This document shows, piece after piece, positions 16,791-24,369 of a DNA stretch of 64,000 bases. This DNA is from Actinacidiphila rubida (GTDB lineage Bacteria; Actinomycetota; Actinomycetes; Streptomycetales; Streptomycetaceae). The stretch spans positions 24,764 to 88,763 of the forward strand of contig NZ_FODD01000037.1 in the NCBI RefSeq assembly GCF_900110255.1, given 5' to 3'. The notes beneath the pieces are model-generated. The model was not told the origin of the DNA. It did no database searches and worked only from the letters and a program-made list of their open reading frames with translations. Numbering within the stretch: the first letter of the stretch is position 1; each line of letters opens with the position of its first letter. The translations under genes and the position numbers were made by a program.

Positions 16791-17801
16791 TCACTCAGGG
16801 TTGTCGACGAGCGAGCGTGCCGCCTTCGCGCAGTGCACGAGCGCGGCACGGGCATAGGCCGGCGAGGCCCCCGCCAGACCGCAGGACGGGGTCACGGCGA
16901 CGGCGGACCCCATGTCCCCCGGTGCCAGTCCCAGCCTGCGCCACAGCGCCCGAACACCACTGACGCTACCGGCAGGGTCTGACAACGGGGCATCCTTGCC
17001 GGGCACGACACCGGCGAAGAGTGCGGTGCCGGCCTCGGCCGCCTCACCGAAGGCATCCCAGTCACGCTCGGTGAGCAGATCGAAGTCGAAGGAGATGCCC
17101 GCGACCCCGGCCCGGCGCAGCAGCGCGAACGGCACCTGCGGGGCGCACGAGTGGACGGTGACGGGGACGCCGGCCGCCTGGATCACGTCCCGCAGCGCGC
17201 CCTCGACGACCGCGCGGTCGACCGCGCGGTAGGTCCGGTAGCCGCTGGCGCTGCGGATCCGGCCTTCGAGGACGGCGGTCAGCGACGGCTCGTCGAGCTG
17301 GAGCACCGGCCGGGCACCGGGCACCCGACGGGCGATCCCGGCCAGGTGCGCGGTCAGGCCCTCGGTGAGCGAGGCGGCCAGGTCGCGGCAGGCCCCGGGG
17401 TCGGACAGCGCGGCCTCGCCACCGCGCAGCTCCACGCCGGCGGCGAGCGTCCACGGGCCGACCACCTGGACCTTCAGCGGCCCTTCGTAGCCCTGGGTGA
17501 ACTCCTCGAGCGCGTCGAGGTCCTCGCCGAGCCAGGACACCGCGCGCCGGGTGTCGCGGCCGGGCCGGTCCCCGAACCGCCAGCCGCTGGGCTCCAGCCG
17601 GGCGTACAGCTCCGCCAGCATCCCCAGGGTGCGGCCGATCATGTCGGCGCCGGGTCCGCGTGCGGGCAGTTCGGGCAGGAACGGCAGTCCCGCGACCGCC
17701 TCGACGGCGACGCGGGCGGCCTCGCGGGCGTCCGTGCCGGGCATCGAGCCGATCCCGGTCGCGGTCCCCTCGGGCAGGCTGAGCTGGGTGTCCGTGGTCA
17801 C
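16791..17801 (-). CDS. MetE C-terminal-like cobalamin-independent methionine synthase family protein
   Basis: A 336-residue protein corresponding to only the C-terminal, zinc-binding half of MetE. The zinc ligands are in place: HSC (His217, Cys219) and SCG (Cys307), with QLDEP (Glu171) as a conserved barrel motif. MetE of about 750 residues has a second N-terminal barrel that binds folate; it is missing here, so methyl transfer from folate is doubtful. Single-domain relatives may use another methyl donor or corrinoid partner. The gene overlaps the possible upstream start of ligA. Streptomyces annotations often call it methionine synthase; that specific function is unproven. Confidence 0.85.
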   Translation of the reverse strand: MTTDTQLSLPEGTATGIGSMPGTDAREAARVAVEAVAGLPFLPELPARGPGADMIGRTLGMLAELYARLEPSGWRFGDRPGRDTRRAVSWLGEDLDALEEFTQGYEGPLKVQVVGPWTLAAGVELRGGEAALSDPGACRDLAASLTEGLTAHLAGIARRVPGARPVLQLDEPSLTAVLEGRIRSASGYRTYRAVDRAVVEGALRDVIQAAGVPVTVHSCAPQVPFALLRRAGVAGISFDFDLLTERDWDAFGEAAEAGTALFAGVVPGKDAPLSDPAGSVSGVRALWRRLGLAPGDMGSAVAVTPSCGLAGASPAYARAALVHCAKAARSLVDNPE

Positions 17802-17853
17802 GCCCGAAAGGGTAGTGGCTGCCGGGCGGCGGCCCGCCCGGGCCCTCGGCGGC

Positions 17854-19068
17854 TCACGGCGGCCCGTTCCAGATCAGCGAGAGGTGCACGCCGTAGACGG
17901 CGGAGGCGATCGCCGCGGTGCTCAGGGTGTACACGATCGTGCGGCGGTGGGTGCGGGCGAGCACCCGGGCCAGCGGGATCAGCAGCGGGAAGGCCGGCAG
18001 CAGGAAGCGGGCGCGGGCGATGTAGACGCCCTTGCCGAGCCCGACGACGGCCAGCAGCGCGCCGCTGAACAGCAGCAGCGGCAGCGGCTGCCGCTGCACC
18101 ACGCACAGCACGAACAGCGCGAAGCAGGCGATCACGACGAGGGTGACGGCGACGTACGCGACGGGGATGTCGGCGCCGCGCTGCCCGAGGAACACCCAGC
18201 GGATGCGGCGCAGCAGGTAGCCGCCCTTGCTGAGCTTGTTGCCCCACGCGGACTGGACCGCGAAGTAGCCGTCGGCGCGGTGCAGCCGCACGCCGACCCA
18301 GATCACGAACGTCAGCCAGCCCGCGGGCGCGAGCAGCAGCGCCAGGCCGGGCCGCCAGGCCCGCCGCCACCAGTCGCCGCCGGCCCGCGCCTCGCGCAGC
18401 ACCGCCAGGCCCGCGACCGCGCAGACCGCGGCGGCCAGGGCGATGCCGGTGGGCCGGGTGAGTCCGGCGAGCGCGGCGAGCAGTCCGGCGCGCACCCAGT
18501 GCCGGCCGAGCACCGCGTACAGCGCGCCGGCGCACAGCGCGGTGAACAGCGACTCGGTGTACGCCATGCTCTCCACCACGGCGTGCGGCAGGCAGCCCCA
18601 GAGCACCGCCAGGATCGTCCCGGTCCTGCGCCGGTACAGCCGGTTGCCGACGAGGAAGATCAGCCACGCGGCGGCCAGCGACGCGGCCATGGACACCAGC
18701 CAGGCGGACTTGGCGGGCCCGGTGGGCAGCAGGGCGTCGGCGATCCGGCACAGCCACGGGTACAGCGGGAAGAACGCCAGGTTGCTCCAGACGTGCCAGC
18801 CGTGCGCGGTGACGTCGAGGGTGTGGTCGTAGCCGTGCTGGGCGACGTCGAGGTACCAGCGTGAGTCCCACGACCCGTAGAGGACGGTGCCGGGCGAGGT
18901 GCCGCGCCGCTTGGCCAGGTAGTAGAGCAGCCCGATGCCCAGGGCGCGGGCGGTGGCGTAGCCGAGGAGCGCGGGGGCGGCCAGCCGGACGGCGGCCTCG
19001 GCACGGCGGCGCAGGTCCCGGCGGGCGCCGGCCGGTGCGGTCCGGGGTGCCGCGGTCGCTTGGGCCAT
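17854..19068 (-). CDS. PIG-V-type polytopic mannosyltransferase
   Basis: A 404-residue membrane protein with about nine to eleven hydrophobic helices. The first extracytoplasmic loop carries GSWDSRWYLDVAQHGY and LAFFPLYPW, typical of the PIG-V/GT-C glycosyltransferases that transfer mannose from polyprenyl-phosphate-mannose; the acidic residue in WDSRWY is the likely catalytic site. GLTRPTG is another conserved patch. The acceptor is unknown; actinobacterial candidates are secreted proteins or lipoglycans. It is monocistronic. ATG 19068 is followed by an Arg-rich cytoplasmic N-terminus (GARRDLRRRAE). Confidence 0.8.
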   Translation of the reverse strand: MAQATAAPRTAPAGARRDLRRRAEAAVRLAAPALLGYATARALGIGLLYYLAKRRGTSPGTVLYGSWDSRWYLDVAQHGYDHTLDVTAHGWHVWSNLAFFPLYPWLCRIADALLPTGPAKSAWLVSMAASLAAAWLIFLVGNRLYRRRTGTILAVLWGCLPHAVVESMAYTESLFTALCAGALYAVLGRHWVRAGLLAALAGLTRPTGIALAAAVCAVAGLAVLREARAGGDWWRRAWRPGLALLLAPAGWLTFVIWVGVRLHRADGYFAVQSAWGNKLSKGGYLLRRIRWVFLGQRGADIPVAYVAVTLVVIACFALFVLCVVQRQPLPLLLFSGALLAVVGLGKGVYIARARFLLPAFPLLIPLARVLARTHRRTIVYTLSTAAIASAVYGVHLSLIWNGPP

Positions 19069-19275
19069 GGTCGTCCGCTCCCTCGGATCGGTGGGGCGCG
19101 GACGACCCTACGGTCCGGGGGCGGACGACACGGCGGCGGACGGGCGCGCCTAGGCCCGATGAGAGCCCGAGATGCACACGGTCGGGTGACGGGGGCCCGG
19201 GCACCCGGCGGGAGGGGCCGCCAAGGGGAACGCGGGCCCGGCACGGCCGGCGGGACCGGCGGGCCCGACGGGGCG

Positions 19276-19992
19276 TCAGGCCAGGCCGGGCCGCACGGTC
19301 AGGTCGGTGATCAGGGCGTCCCGCGGCAGGTCGACGGCGGTGAGCACCGCCGTGGCGACGGACTCCGGGTCGATCCAGCGGGCCGCGTCGTACGCCTTGC
19401 CCTCCTGCTGGTGGACCTTGACCTGCATGGGCGTGGCGGTGCGGCCCGGATAGACGGTGGTGACCCGCACGCCGTGCTCCTGCTCCTCGGCCCGCAGCGA
19501 GTCGGCCAGCGCCTTCAGCCCGTGCTTGCTCGCGGCGTACGCGGACCACTGGGCGTGCGCGGCCAGTCCCGCGCCGGAGTTGGCGAACACCACGTGGCCG
19601 CGGCCCAGACGCAGTTGGGGCAGCACCAGCCGGGTCAGCTCGGCGGGACCGACCAGGTTGGCGGCGAGCGTCTCCTGCCAGATCTTCGGGGTGAGGTCGC
19701 CGACCGGGCCGAGCTCGACCACGCCCGCGATGTGCAGCAGGGTGTCCAGCCGGTCCGGCTGGGCCTGGTGGCCCAGTGCCCAGGACAGCCGTCCGGGCTC
19801 GCCGAGGTCGCCGACGAGGGTGCGGGCGCCGGCGTGGGCGGCCTCCAGCTCGCGGGCCCGTCCGGCGTCGCGGGCCAGCAGCCACACCTCGTCGCCGCGG
19901 TCCAGCAGGCGGCGGGCGAGCGCGGCGCCGATGCCGGAGCCGCCGCCGGTCAGCAGGTGGACGCGGGGGCCGGTCGTGCCGGGCGCGCTCAC
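19276..19992 (-). CDS. Short-chain dehydrogenase/reductase
   Basis: A 238-residue SDR with a Rossmann fold: cofactor-binding TGGGSGIG (residues 15-22), LHIAGV in place of the common NNAG, an active-site serine in VVFANSGAGL, and YAASKHG supplying the catalytic Tyr and Lys. The substrate cannot be read from sequence. The GTG start overlaps the LOG-family stop (GTGA 19989-19992) with AGGAG five bases upstream, making it the third gene of the mnmA-LOG-SDR chain. Confidence 0.9.
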   Translation of the reverse strand: MSAPGTTGPRVHLLTGGGSGIGAALARRLLDRGDEVWLLARDAGRARELEAAHAGARTLVGDLGEPGRLSWALGHQAQPDRLDTLLHIAGVVELGPVGDLTPKIWQETLAANLVGPAELTRLVLPQLRLGRGHVVFANSGAGLAAHAQWSAYAASKHGLKALADSLRAEEQEHGVRVTTVYPGRTATPMQVKVHQQEGKAYDAARWIDPESVATAVLTAVDLPRDALITDLTVRPGLA

Positions 19993-20519
19993 ACCTGCTC
20001 CTGGAGGTAGGCGAGGGCGGCGGCGCCGTCGTCGGCGAAGTGGACCAGGTCGGCCAGCGGCAGCGGCAGGAAGCCCTCGGACTCCATCCGCCGGAACTGC
20101 TGCTCCAGGCCGTCGTAGAAGCCGGCGCTGTTGAGGACGACGACGGGCTTGCGGTGCATCCCGTGCTTCTTCAGCTCCAGGATCTCGGTGGCCTCGTCGA
20201 GCGTGCCGGTGCCGCCCACCATGACGACGATCGCGTCGGAGCGCTGCAGCAGTTCGGCCTTGCGGTGCGCGAGGTCGCGGGCGATCACCATCTCGTCGGC
20301 GTCCTTGCGCGCGACGTCGTGCAGGAACTCCACGGAGACGCCGATGAGGCGCCCGCCGGAGGCCTGCACGGCGTCGGCGACGACCTTCATCAGGCCGGAC
20401 TCCGAGCCGCCCCACACCAGGCTGTGGCCGCCCTCGCCCATGAGCCGGCCGAACTCCTTGGCGGGGACGGTGTACTGCTCGCCCAGATCGGCGGCGGACA
20501 GGAACACGCCGATGTTCAT
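19989..20519 (-). CDS. LOG-like / TIGR00730-type nucleotide phosphoribohydrolase family protein
   Basis: A 176-residue Rossmann-like protein related to LOG (lonely guy) enzymes, which release free base from nucleoside monophosphates, including cytokinin precursors. GGSESGLM corresponds to the family glycine-rich motif, and VGGTGTLDE replaces the hallmark PGGxGTxxE, so the leading Pro is Val while the Gly, Thr and Glu are kept. Activity is therefore uncertain. The ATG at 20519 overlaps the mnmA stop (ATGA) and its own stop overlaps the SDR start, indicating tight co-translation. Confidence 0.83.
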   Translation of the reverse strand: MNIGVFLSAADLGEQYTVPAKEFGRLMGEGGHSLVWGGSESGLMKVVADAVQASGGRLIGVSVEFLHDVARKDADEMVIARDLAHRKAELLQRSDAIVVMVGGTGTLDEATEILELKKHGMHRKPVVVLNSAGFYDGLEQQFRRMESEGFLPLPLADLVHFADDGAAALAYLQEQV

Positions 20520-21664
20520 ACGGTCACCGGGGGTTTCTCCTCGACATGGCGGATGGTGGCCGCGATCGTCGCGGAACCGACGACGCGGGTGCCGTCGTAG
20601 AGCACGACGGCCTGACCGGGCGCGACCCCGCGCACCGGCTCGGCGAAGGACACCCGCAGCTCGTCGCCGACCGGCTCGGCGGTGACGGGGACGTCGTCGC
20701 CGTGGGCGCGCAGCTGCGCGGTGTACGCGGCGGGGCCGGTGGGCGGGGTGCCGCACCAGCGGGGGCGGATGGCGGTCAGGGCGTGGACGTCGAGCGCATC
20801 GGCGGGGCCCACGGTCACGGTGTTGCGCACCGGTGAGATGTCGAGCACGTAGCGGGGCTTGCCGTCGTCGGCGGGCACCCCGATGCGCAGGCCCTTGCGC
20901 TGGCCGACGGTGAAGCCGTAGGCGCCGCTGTGGGTGCCGAGCCGGTTGCCGTCCTCGTCGAGGATGTCGCCCTCGGCGGTGCCGAGGCGGCGGGCCAGGA
21001 AGCCCTGGGTGTCGCCGTCGGCGATGAAGCAGATGTCGTGGCTGTCGGGCTTGCGCGCGACGGCCAGGCCGCGGCGCTCGGCCTCGGCGCGGATCTCGTC
21101 CTTGGTGGTGAGGGTGTCCCCGAGCGGGAACATGGCGTGGGCGAGCTGCCGCTCGTCGAGCACGCCGAGGACGTAGCTCTGGTCCTTGGCCGCGTCGCTG
21201 GCGCGGTGCAGTTCACGGCCGCCGTCGGGGCGTTCCACGACCGTGGCGTAGTGGCCGGTGCAGACCGCGTCGAAGCCAAGCGCGAGCGCCTTGTCGAGCA
21301 GCGCGGCGAACTTGATCTTCTCGTTGCAGCGCAGGCACGGGTTGGGGGTGCGGCCGGCCGCGTACTCGGCGACGAAGTCCTCGACGACGTCCTCGCGGAA
21401 CCGCTCGGCGAGGTCCCAGACGTAGAAGGGGATGCCGATGACGTCGGCGGCGCGCCGGGCGTCCCGGGAGTCCTCGACGGTGCAGCAGCCGCGGGCCCCG
21501 GTGCGGAAGCTCTGCGGGTTCGCGGACAGCGCGAGGTGCACGCCGGTGACGTCGTGCCCCGCCTCGGCGGCCCGGGCCGCCGCGACCGCGGAGTCCACTC
21601 CGCCGCTCATCGCGGCGAGCACCCGCAGCCGCTTGCCGGGGGCGGTCCTTGGGGTCTCGTTCAC
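20516..21664 (-). CDS. mnmA: tRNA 2-thiouridylase
   Basis: A 382-residue enzyme that places sulfur on U34 of Lys, Glu and Gln tRNAs. The ATP-binding PP-loop reads SGGVDS (Ser20-Ser25). The catalytic cysteines are in NPCLRCNEKIKF (Cys113) and SHDICFIADGD (Cys212), equivalent to Cys102 and Cys199 of the E. coli enzyme. A DQSYVLG motif and a C-terminal beta-barrel (GQAVVLYDGTRVVG) complete the family. The sulfur donor is probably the cysteine desulfurase encoded divergently at 22781. It begins an overlapping three-gene chain with LOG and SDR. Confidence 0.96.
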   Translation of the reverse strand: MNETPRTAPGKRLRVLAAMSGGVDSAVAAARAAEAGHDVTGVHLALSANPQSFRTGARGCCTVEDSRDARRAADVIGIPFYVWDLAERFREDVVEDFVAEYAAGRTPNPCLRCNEKIKFAALLDKALALGFDAVCTGHYATVVERPDGGRELHRASDAAKDQSYVLGVLDERQLAHAMFPLGDTLTTKDEIRAEAERRGLAVARKPDSHDICFIADGDTQGFLARRLGTAEGDILDEDGNRLGTHSGAYGFTVGQRKGLRIGVPADDGKPRYVLDISPVRNTVTVGPADALDVHALTAIRPRWCGTPPTGPAAYTAQLRAHGDDVPVTAEPVGDELRVSFAEPVRGVAPGQAVVLYDGTRVVGSATIAATIRHVEEKPPVTV

Positions 21665-21730
21665 CTCACCAGGGTAACGGGCGGGGCGTGACCCTCCGGC
21701 CCCAGCCTTCCGGGCCTTCCGGCCTTCGCC

Positions 21731-21750
21731 TGCCTTCTCCTGCCTTCTCC
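21731..21750 (-). repeat. Two-copy 10-bp tandem repeat upstream of mnmA
   Basis: TGCCTTCTCC occurs twice back to back (21731-21740, 21741-21750), giving a purine-rich AGGAGAAGGC tract on the mnmA strand about 70-85 bp before its start. It is small and may be accidental. Confidence 0.4.
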
Positions 21751-21787
21751 TGTCATCTCCGTCGGCGTCCCGCTCGAGCCGGGAAGA

Positions 21788-21803
21788 CTGAGCGGGCGCT
21801 TAG
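21788..21803 (+). promoter_or_regulatory. TetR-type inverted repeat in the mnmA/thioesterase divergent gap
   Basis: CTGAGCGGGCGCTTAG is a near-palindrome (CT-AGCG-CGCT-AG) about 57-72 bp upstream of the thioesterase ATG. GAGCGnnCGCT-like palindromes are typical of TetR-family regulators of acyl-CoA metabolism in actinobacteria, which would fit the thioesterase; that link is inferred. Confidence 0.35.
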
Positions 21804-21859
21804 CGTTGCCACCCTCGAGTCTGGACACAGGGTGACTACCGACGGGTAACATAGCGATC

Positions 21860-22720
21860 ATGGCAACTGCAGCGGCCCGCGCGGCCATCGGGGACAGCGA
21901 GTTCGACCGCGACACCGCGGTCGTGCCCAGGGACGGCGAGCCGGGGACGTACGACATCGACCTCTCCCCCGGCTGGACGATCATCGCCGCGGTCAACGGC
22001 GGCTACCTGCTGGCCGCGGTCGGGCGGGCGCTGCGCGACGCGCTGCCGCACCCCGACCCGCTCACCATCACCGCCCACTACCTCACCGCGTCCCAGCCCG
22101 GCCCCGCCGTGATCAGGACGCAGACGGTGCGCACCGGGCGGACCATGTCCAGCGGCCAGGCGTCGCTGTTCCAGACCGACGAGCAGGGCCGCGAGGTCGA
22201 GCGGATCCGGGTCATCGCCGGCTACGGCGACCTGGACGCGCTGCCCGACGACGTCCGCACCTCGGCCACCCCGCCCCCGATGCCCGCCTACGAGGACAGC
22301 GCCGCCTCCGACGACGCCCCCGGCGGCAGCCCCGTCCCGGGCGCCACCTCGTTCCTCGACCGGATCGACCTGCGGCTGGACCCGGCGACCGCGGGCTGGG
22401 CGATCGGCATGCCGTCGGGCGCCGGCGACATCCGCGGCTGGCTGGGCCTGGCCGACGGCCGCGACCACGACGCGCTGTCGCTGCTCCTCGCGGTCGACGC
22501 GCTGCCGCCGACCGCGTTCGACCTCGGCCTGAAGGGCTGGACGCCGACCCTGGAGCTGACCGTGCACCTGCGGGCGCGTCCGGCGCCCGGCCGGCTGCTG
22601 GTCTCGCTCACCACCCGGAACCTGGCGGGCGGGCTGCTGGAGGAGGACGCGCAGGTCTGGGACGGCGCGGGCCGCCTCGTCGCGCAGGCCCGGCAGTTGG
22701 CCCGCGCACCGCGCGGCTGA
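21860..22720 (+). CDS. TesB-like acyl-CoA thioesterase (double hotdog)
   Basis: A 286-residue protein with the tandem hotdog layout of TesB-type thioesterases. The first hotdog (residues 20-120) includes GWTIIAAVNGGYLLAAVGRAL, matching the family GG-Y/L helix, and AHYLTASQPGPA. The second (about 155-280) has GWLGLADGRDHDALSLLLAVDALPP and a closing LEEDAQVWDGAGRLVAQARQ. Substrates are probably acyl-CoA thioesters; chain length is unknown. It is divergent from mnmA, with a palindrome in the gap. Confidence 0.85.
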   Translation: MATAAARAAIGDSEFDRDTAVVPRDGEPGTYDIDLSPGWTIIAAVNGGYLLAAVGRALRDALPHPDPLTITAHYLTASQPGPAVIRTQTVRTGRTMSSGQASLFQTDEQGREVERIRVIAGYGDLDALPDDVRTSATPPPMPAYEDSAASDDAPGGSPVPGATSFLDRIDLRLDPATAGWAIGMPSGAGDIRGWLGLADGRDHDALSLLLAVDALPPTAFDLGLKGWTPTLELTVHLRARPAPGRLLVSLTTRNLAGGLLEEDAQVWDGAGRLVAQARQLARAPRG

Positions 22721-22765
22721 GCCGCCGCCCGCGACAGGGCGGGACCGGGGGCCCGCCGGCCGCCG

Positions 22766-22771
22766 TAGAAT
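22766..22771 (+). promoter_or_regulatory. -10 element for a leaderless cysteine desulfurase transcript
   Basis: TAGAAT ends nine bases before the ATG at 22781, so transcription should start at or a few bases before the start codon. No Shine-Dalgarno is present. The -35 region (about 22743, GACCGG) is weak. Confidence 0.5.
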
Positions 22772-22780
22772 CGCTGGACC

Positions 22781-23947
22781 ATGGCCTACTTCGACCACGC
22801 CGCCACCACGCCCATGCTCCCGGAGGCGGTGCAGGCGATGACCGCCCACCTGACGGTGACGGGCAACGCCTCCTCGCTGCACGCCGCCGGGCGGCAGGCC
22901 CGGCGCACCGTCGAGGAGTCCCGCGAGGCCCTGGCCGCGGCGCTCGGCGCCCGGCCCAGCGAGATCGTCTTCACCGGCGGCGGCACCGAGTCCGACAACC
23001 TGGCGGTCAAGGGACTGTTCTGGGAGCGGCGGGCCGCCGACCCGGGCCGGGTCCGGGTGCTGGCCAGCCCGGTCGAGCACCACGCGGTGCTCGACGCGGT
23101 GCACTGGCTGGCCGACCACGAGGGCGCGGTCGTGGAGTGGCTCGCGGTCGACGAGGTCGGCCGGGTCCGCCCGGAAGCCCTGCGGGCCGCGATCGAACGG
23201 AACCCCGACGACGTCGCGGTGGCCACCGTGATGTGGGCCAACAACGAGGTCGGCACGATCATGCCGGTTCGTGAACTGGCCGCGGTGGCAGCCGAGTTCG
23301 GGGTACCGCTGCACTCCGACGCGGTCCAGGCGTTCGGTCAGGCCGAGGTGGACTTCGCGGCCAGCGGCCTCGACGCGATGACGGTCACCGGGCACAAGAT
23401 CGGCGGCCCCTACGGCGTCGGCGCGCTGGTCCTGCGCCGCGAGGAGACGCCGGTGCCGCTGCTGCACGGCGGCGGTCAGGAGCGCAGCAGGTCGGGCACG
23501 CTCGACGTGCCGGCGATCGCCGCGTTCGCGACGGCGGGCACGCTGGCCGCGGAGCGCCGGGCGGAGTTCGTCCGCACCGTGGGGGCGCTGCGGGACACGC
23601 TGGTGCGCGAGGTCATGGCCGCGGTGCCGGACGCCGTGTACAACGGCGACGCGTCGCAGGAGGGGCGGCTCGCCGCCAACGCGCACTTCACGTTCCCCGG
23701 CTGCGAGGGGGACGCGCTGCTGCTGCTGCTCGACGCGCAGGGCATCGCCTGCTCCACCGGCTCCGCCTGCACTGCCGGAGTGGCTCAGCCGAGCCATGTG
23801 CTGCTCGCGATGGGTCAGCCCGCGGAGGCCGCGCGGGCGACCCTCCGCTTCTCGCTCGGCCACACCTCCACTCCGGAGGAGGTCGCTGCGCTGGCCTCGG
23901 CGATCGGGCCCGCCGTCTCCCGCGCCCGCACCGCCGGCCTGACCTAA
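22781..23947 (+). CDS. Cysteine desulfurase (NifS/IscS-like)
   Basis: A 388-residue PLP enzyme that takes sulfur from cysteine. The N-terminus YFDHAATTP is the family start, PVEHHAVLD holds the cofactor-stacking His, HSDAVQAFGQ the Asp/Gln pair, VTGHKIGGPYG the PLP lysine (Lys206), and STGSACTAG the catalytic cysteine (Cys330) on a loop of group-I type. It lies beside the mnmA chain and most plausibly feeds tRNA 2-thiolation, though supply to Fe-S assembly cannot be excluded. No ribosome-binding site is seen; a TAGAAT box suggests a leaderless mRNA. Confidence 0.94.
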   Translation: MAYFDHAATTPMLPEAVQAMTAHLTVTGNASSLHAAGRQARRTVEESREALAAALGARPSEIVFTGGGTESDNLAVKGLFWERRAADPGRVRVLASPVEHHAVLDAVHWLADHEGAVVEWLAVDEVGRVRPEALRAAIERNPDDVAVATVMWANNEVGTIMPVRELAAVAAEFGVPLHSDAVQAFGQAEVDFAASGLDAMTVTGHKIGGPYGVGALVLRREETPVPLLHGGGQERSRSGTLDVPAIAAFATAGTLAAERRAEFVRTVGALRDTLVREVMAAVPDAVYNGDASQEGRLAANAHFTFPGCEGDALLLLLDAQGIACSTGSACTAGVAQPSHVLLAMGQPAEAARATLRFSLGHTSTPEEVAALASAIGPAVSRARTAGLT

Positions 23948-24369
23948 CCCTCCGCGCCCACCGCCCCGCCCTGCCCGGGCGCGCATCCACCTGACGGTGT
24001 GCGGTCCGCTCTGTGCGGGCAGCGTCCACCTGACCGTGTGGGGTTCGCCCTGTGGGGGCGAAGGGTCACCACCAGGGGCGCGGGGAACTGCGCGGGCAAC
24101 CGGCCACCGGCCGGTGGTCCGGAGACGACAGCAACAGCCCCTTTGGGGCGGTGACGAACCGCGGCGCCGCGGTGGCTGGTCGCGCTGGGGGCACCTCCCG
24201 GCCGGAGGCTGGGCGACCCCGCACCCCTGATGGTTGCCCTTCGCCCGCACAGGGCGAACCGCTGCCCACGGCAGGGGCAACCGCATCACCGCGAAGGTGA
24301 AGGCCGCCCGCGCAGGGGGGAACCGCCGCCCGCGCAGGGCGAACCGCACACCGCGAAGGTGAAGGCCGA
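23948..24369. repeat. Second long inverted-repeat intergenic element
   Basis: There is no gene. The arms 24041-24085 and 24217-24261 pair over 45 bp with about six mismatches; outer parts (about 23988-24005 with 24345-24363) pair weakly, and CCACCGGCCGGTGG forms an inner palindrome. CACCGCGAAGGTGAAGGCC occurs twice near the right end (about 24286-24304 and 24350-24368). The blocks CCAGGGGCGCGGGGAACTG and the GGGGGCACCTCCCGGCC core match the element at 1359-2000, so both belong to one dispersed family. Confidence 0.8.

Noticed and set aside
23948..24369. CRISPR array, because of repeated short blocks
   Set aside because: The repeats are inverted rather than direct, spacing is irregular, and no cas genes are nearby.
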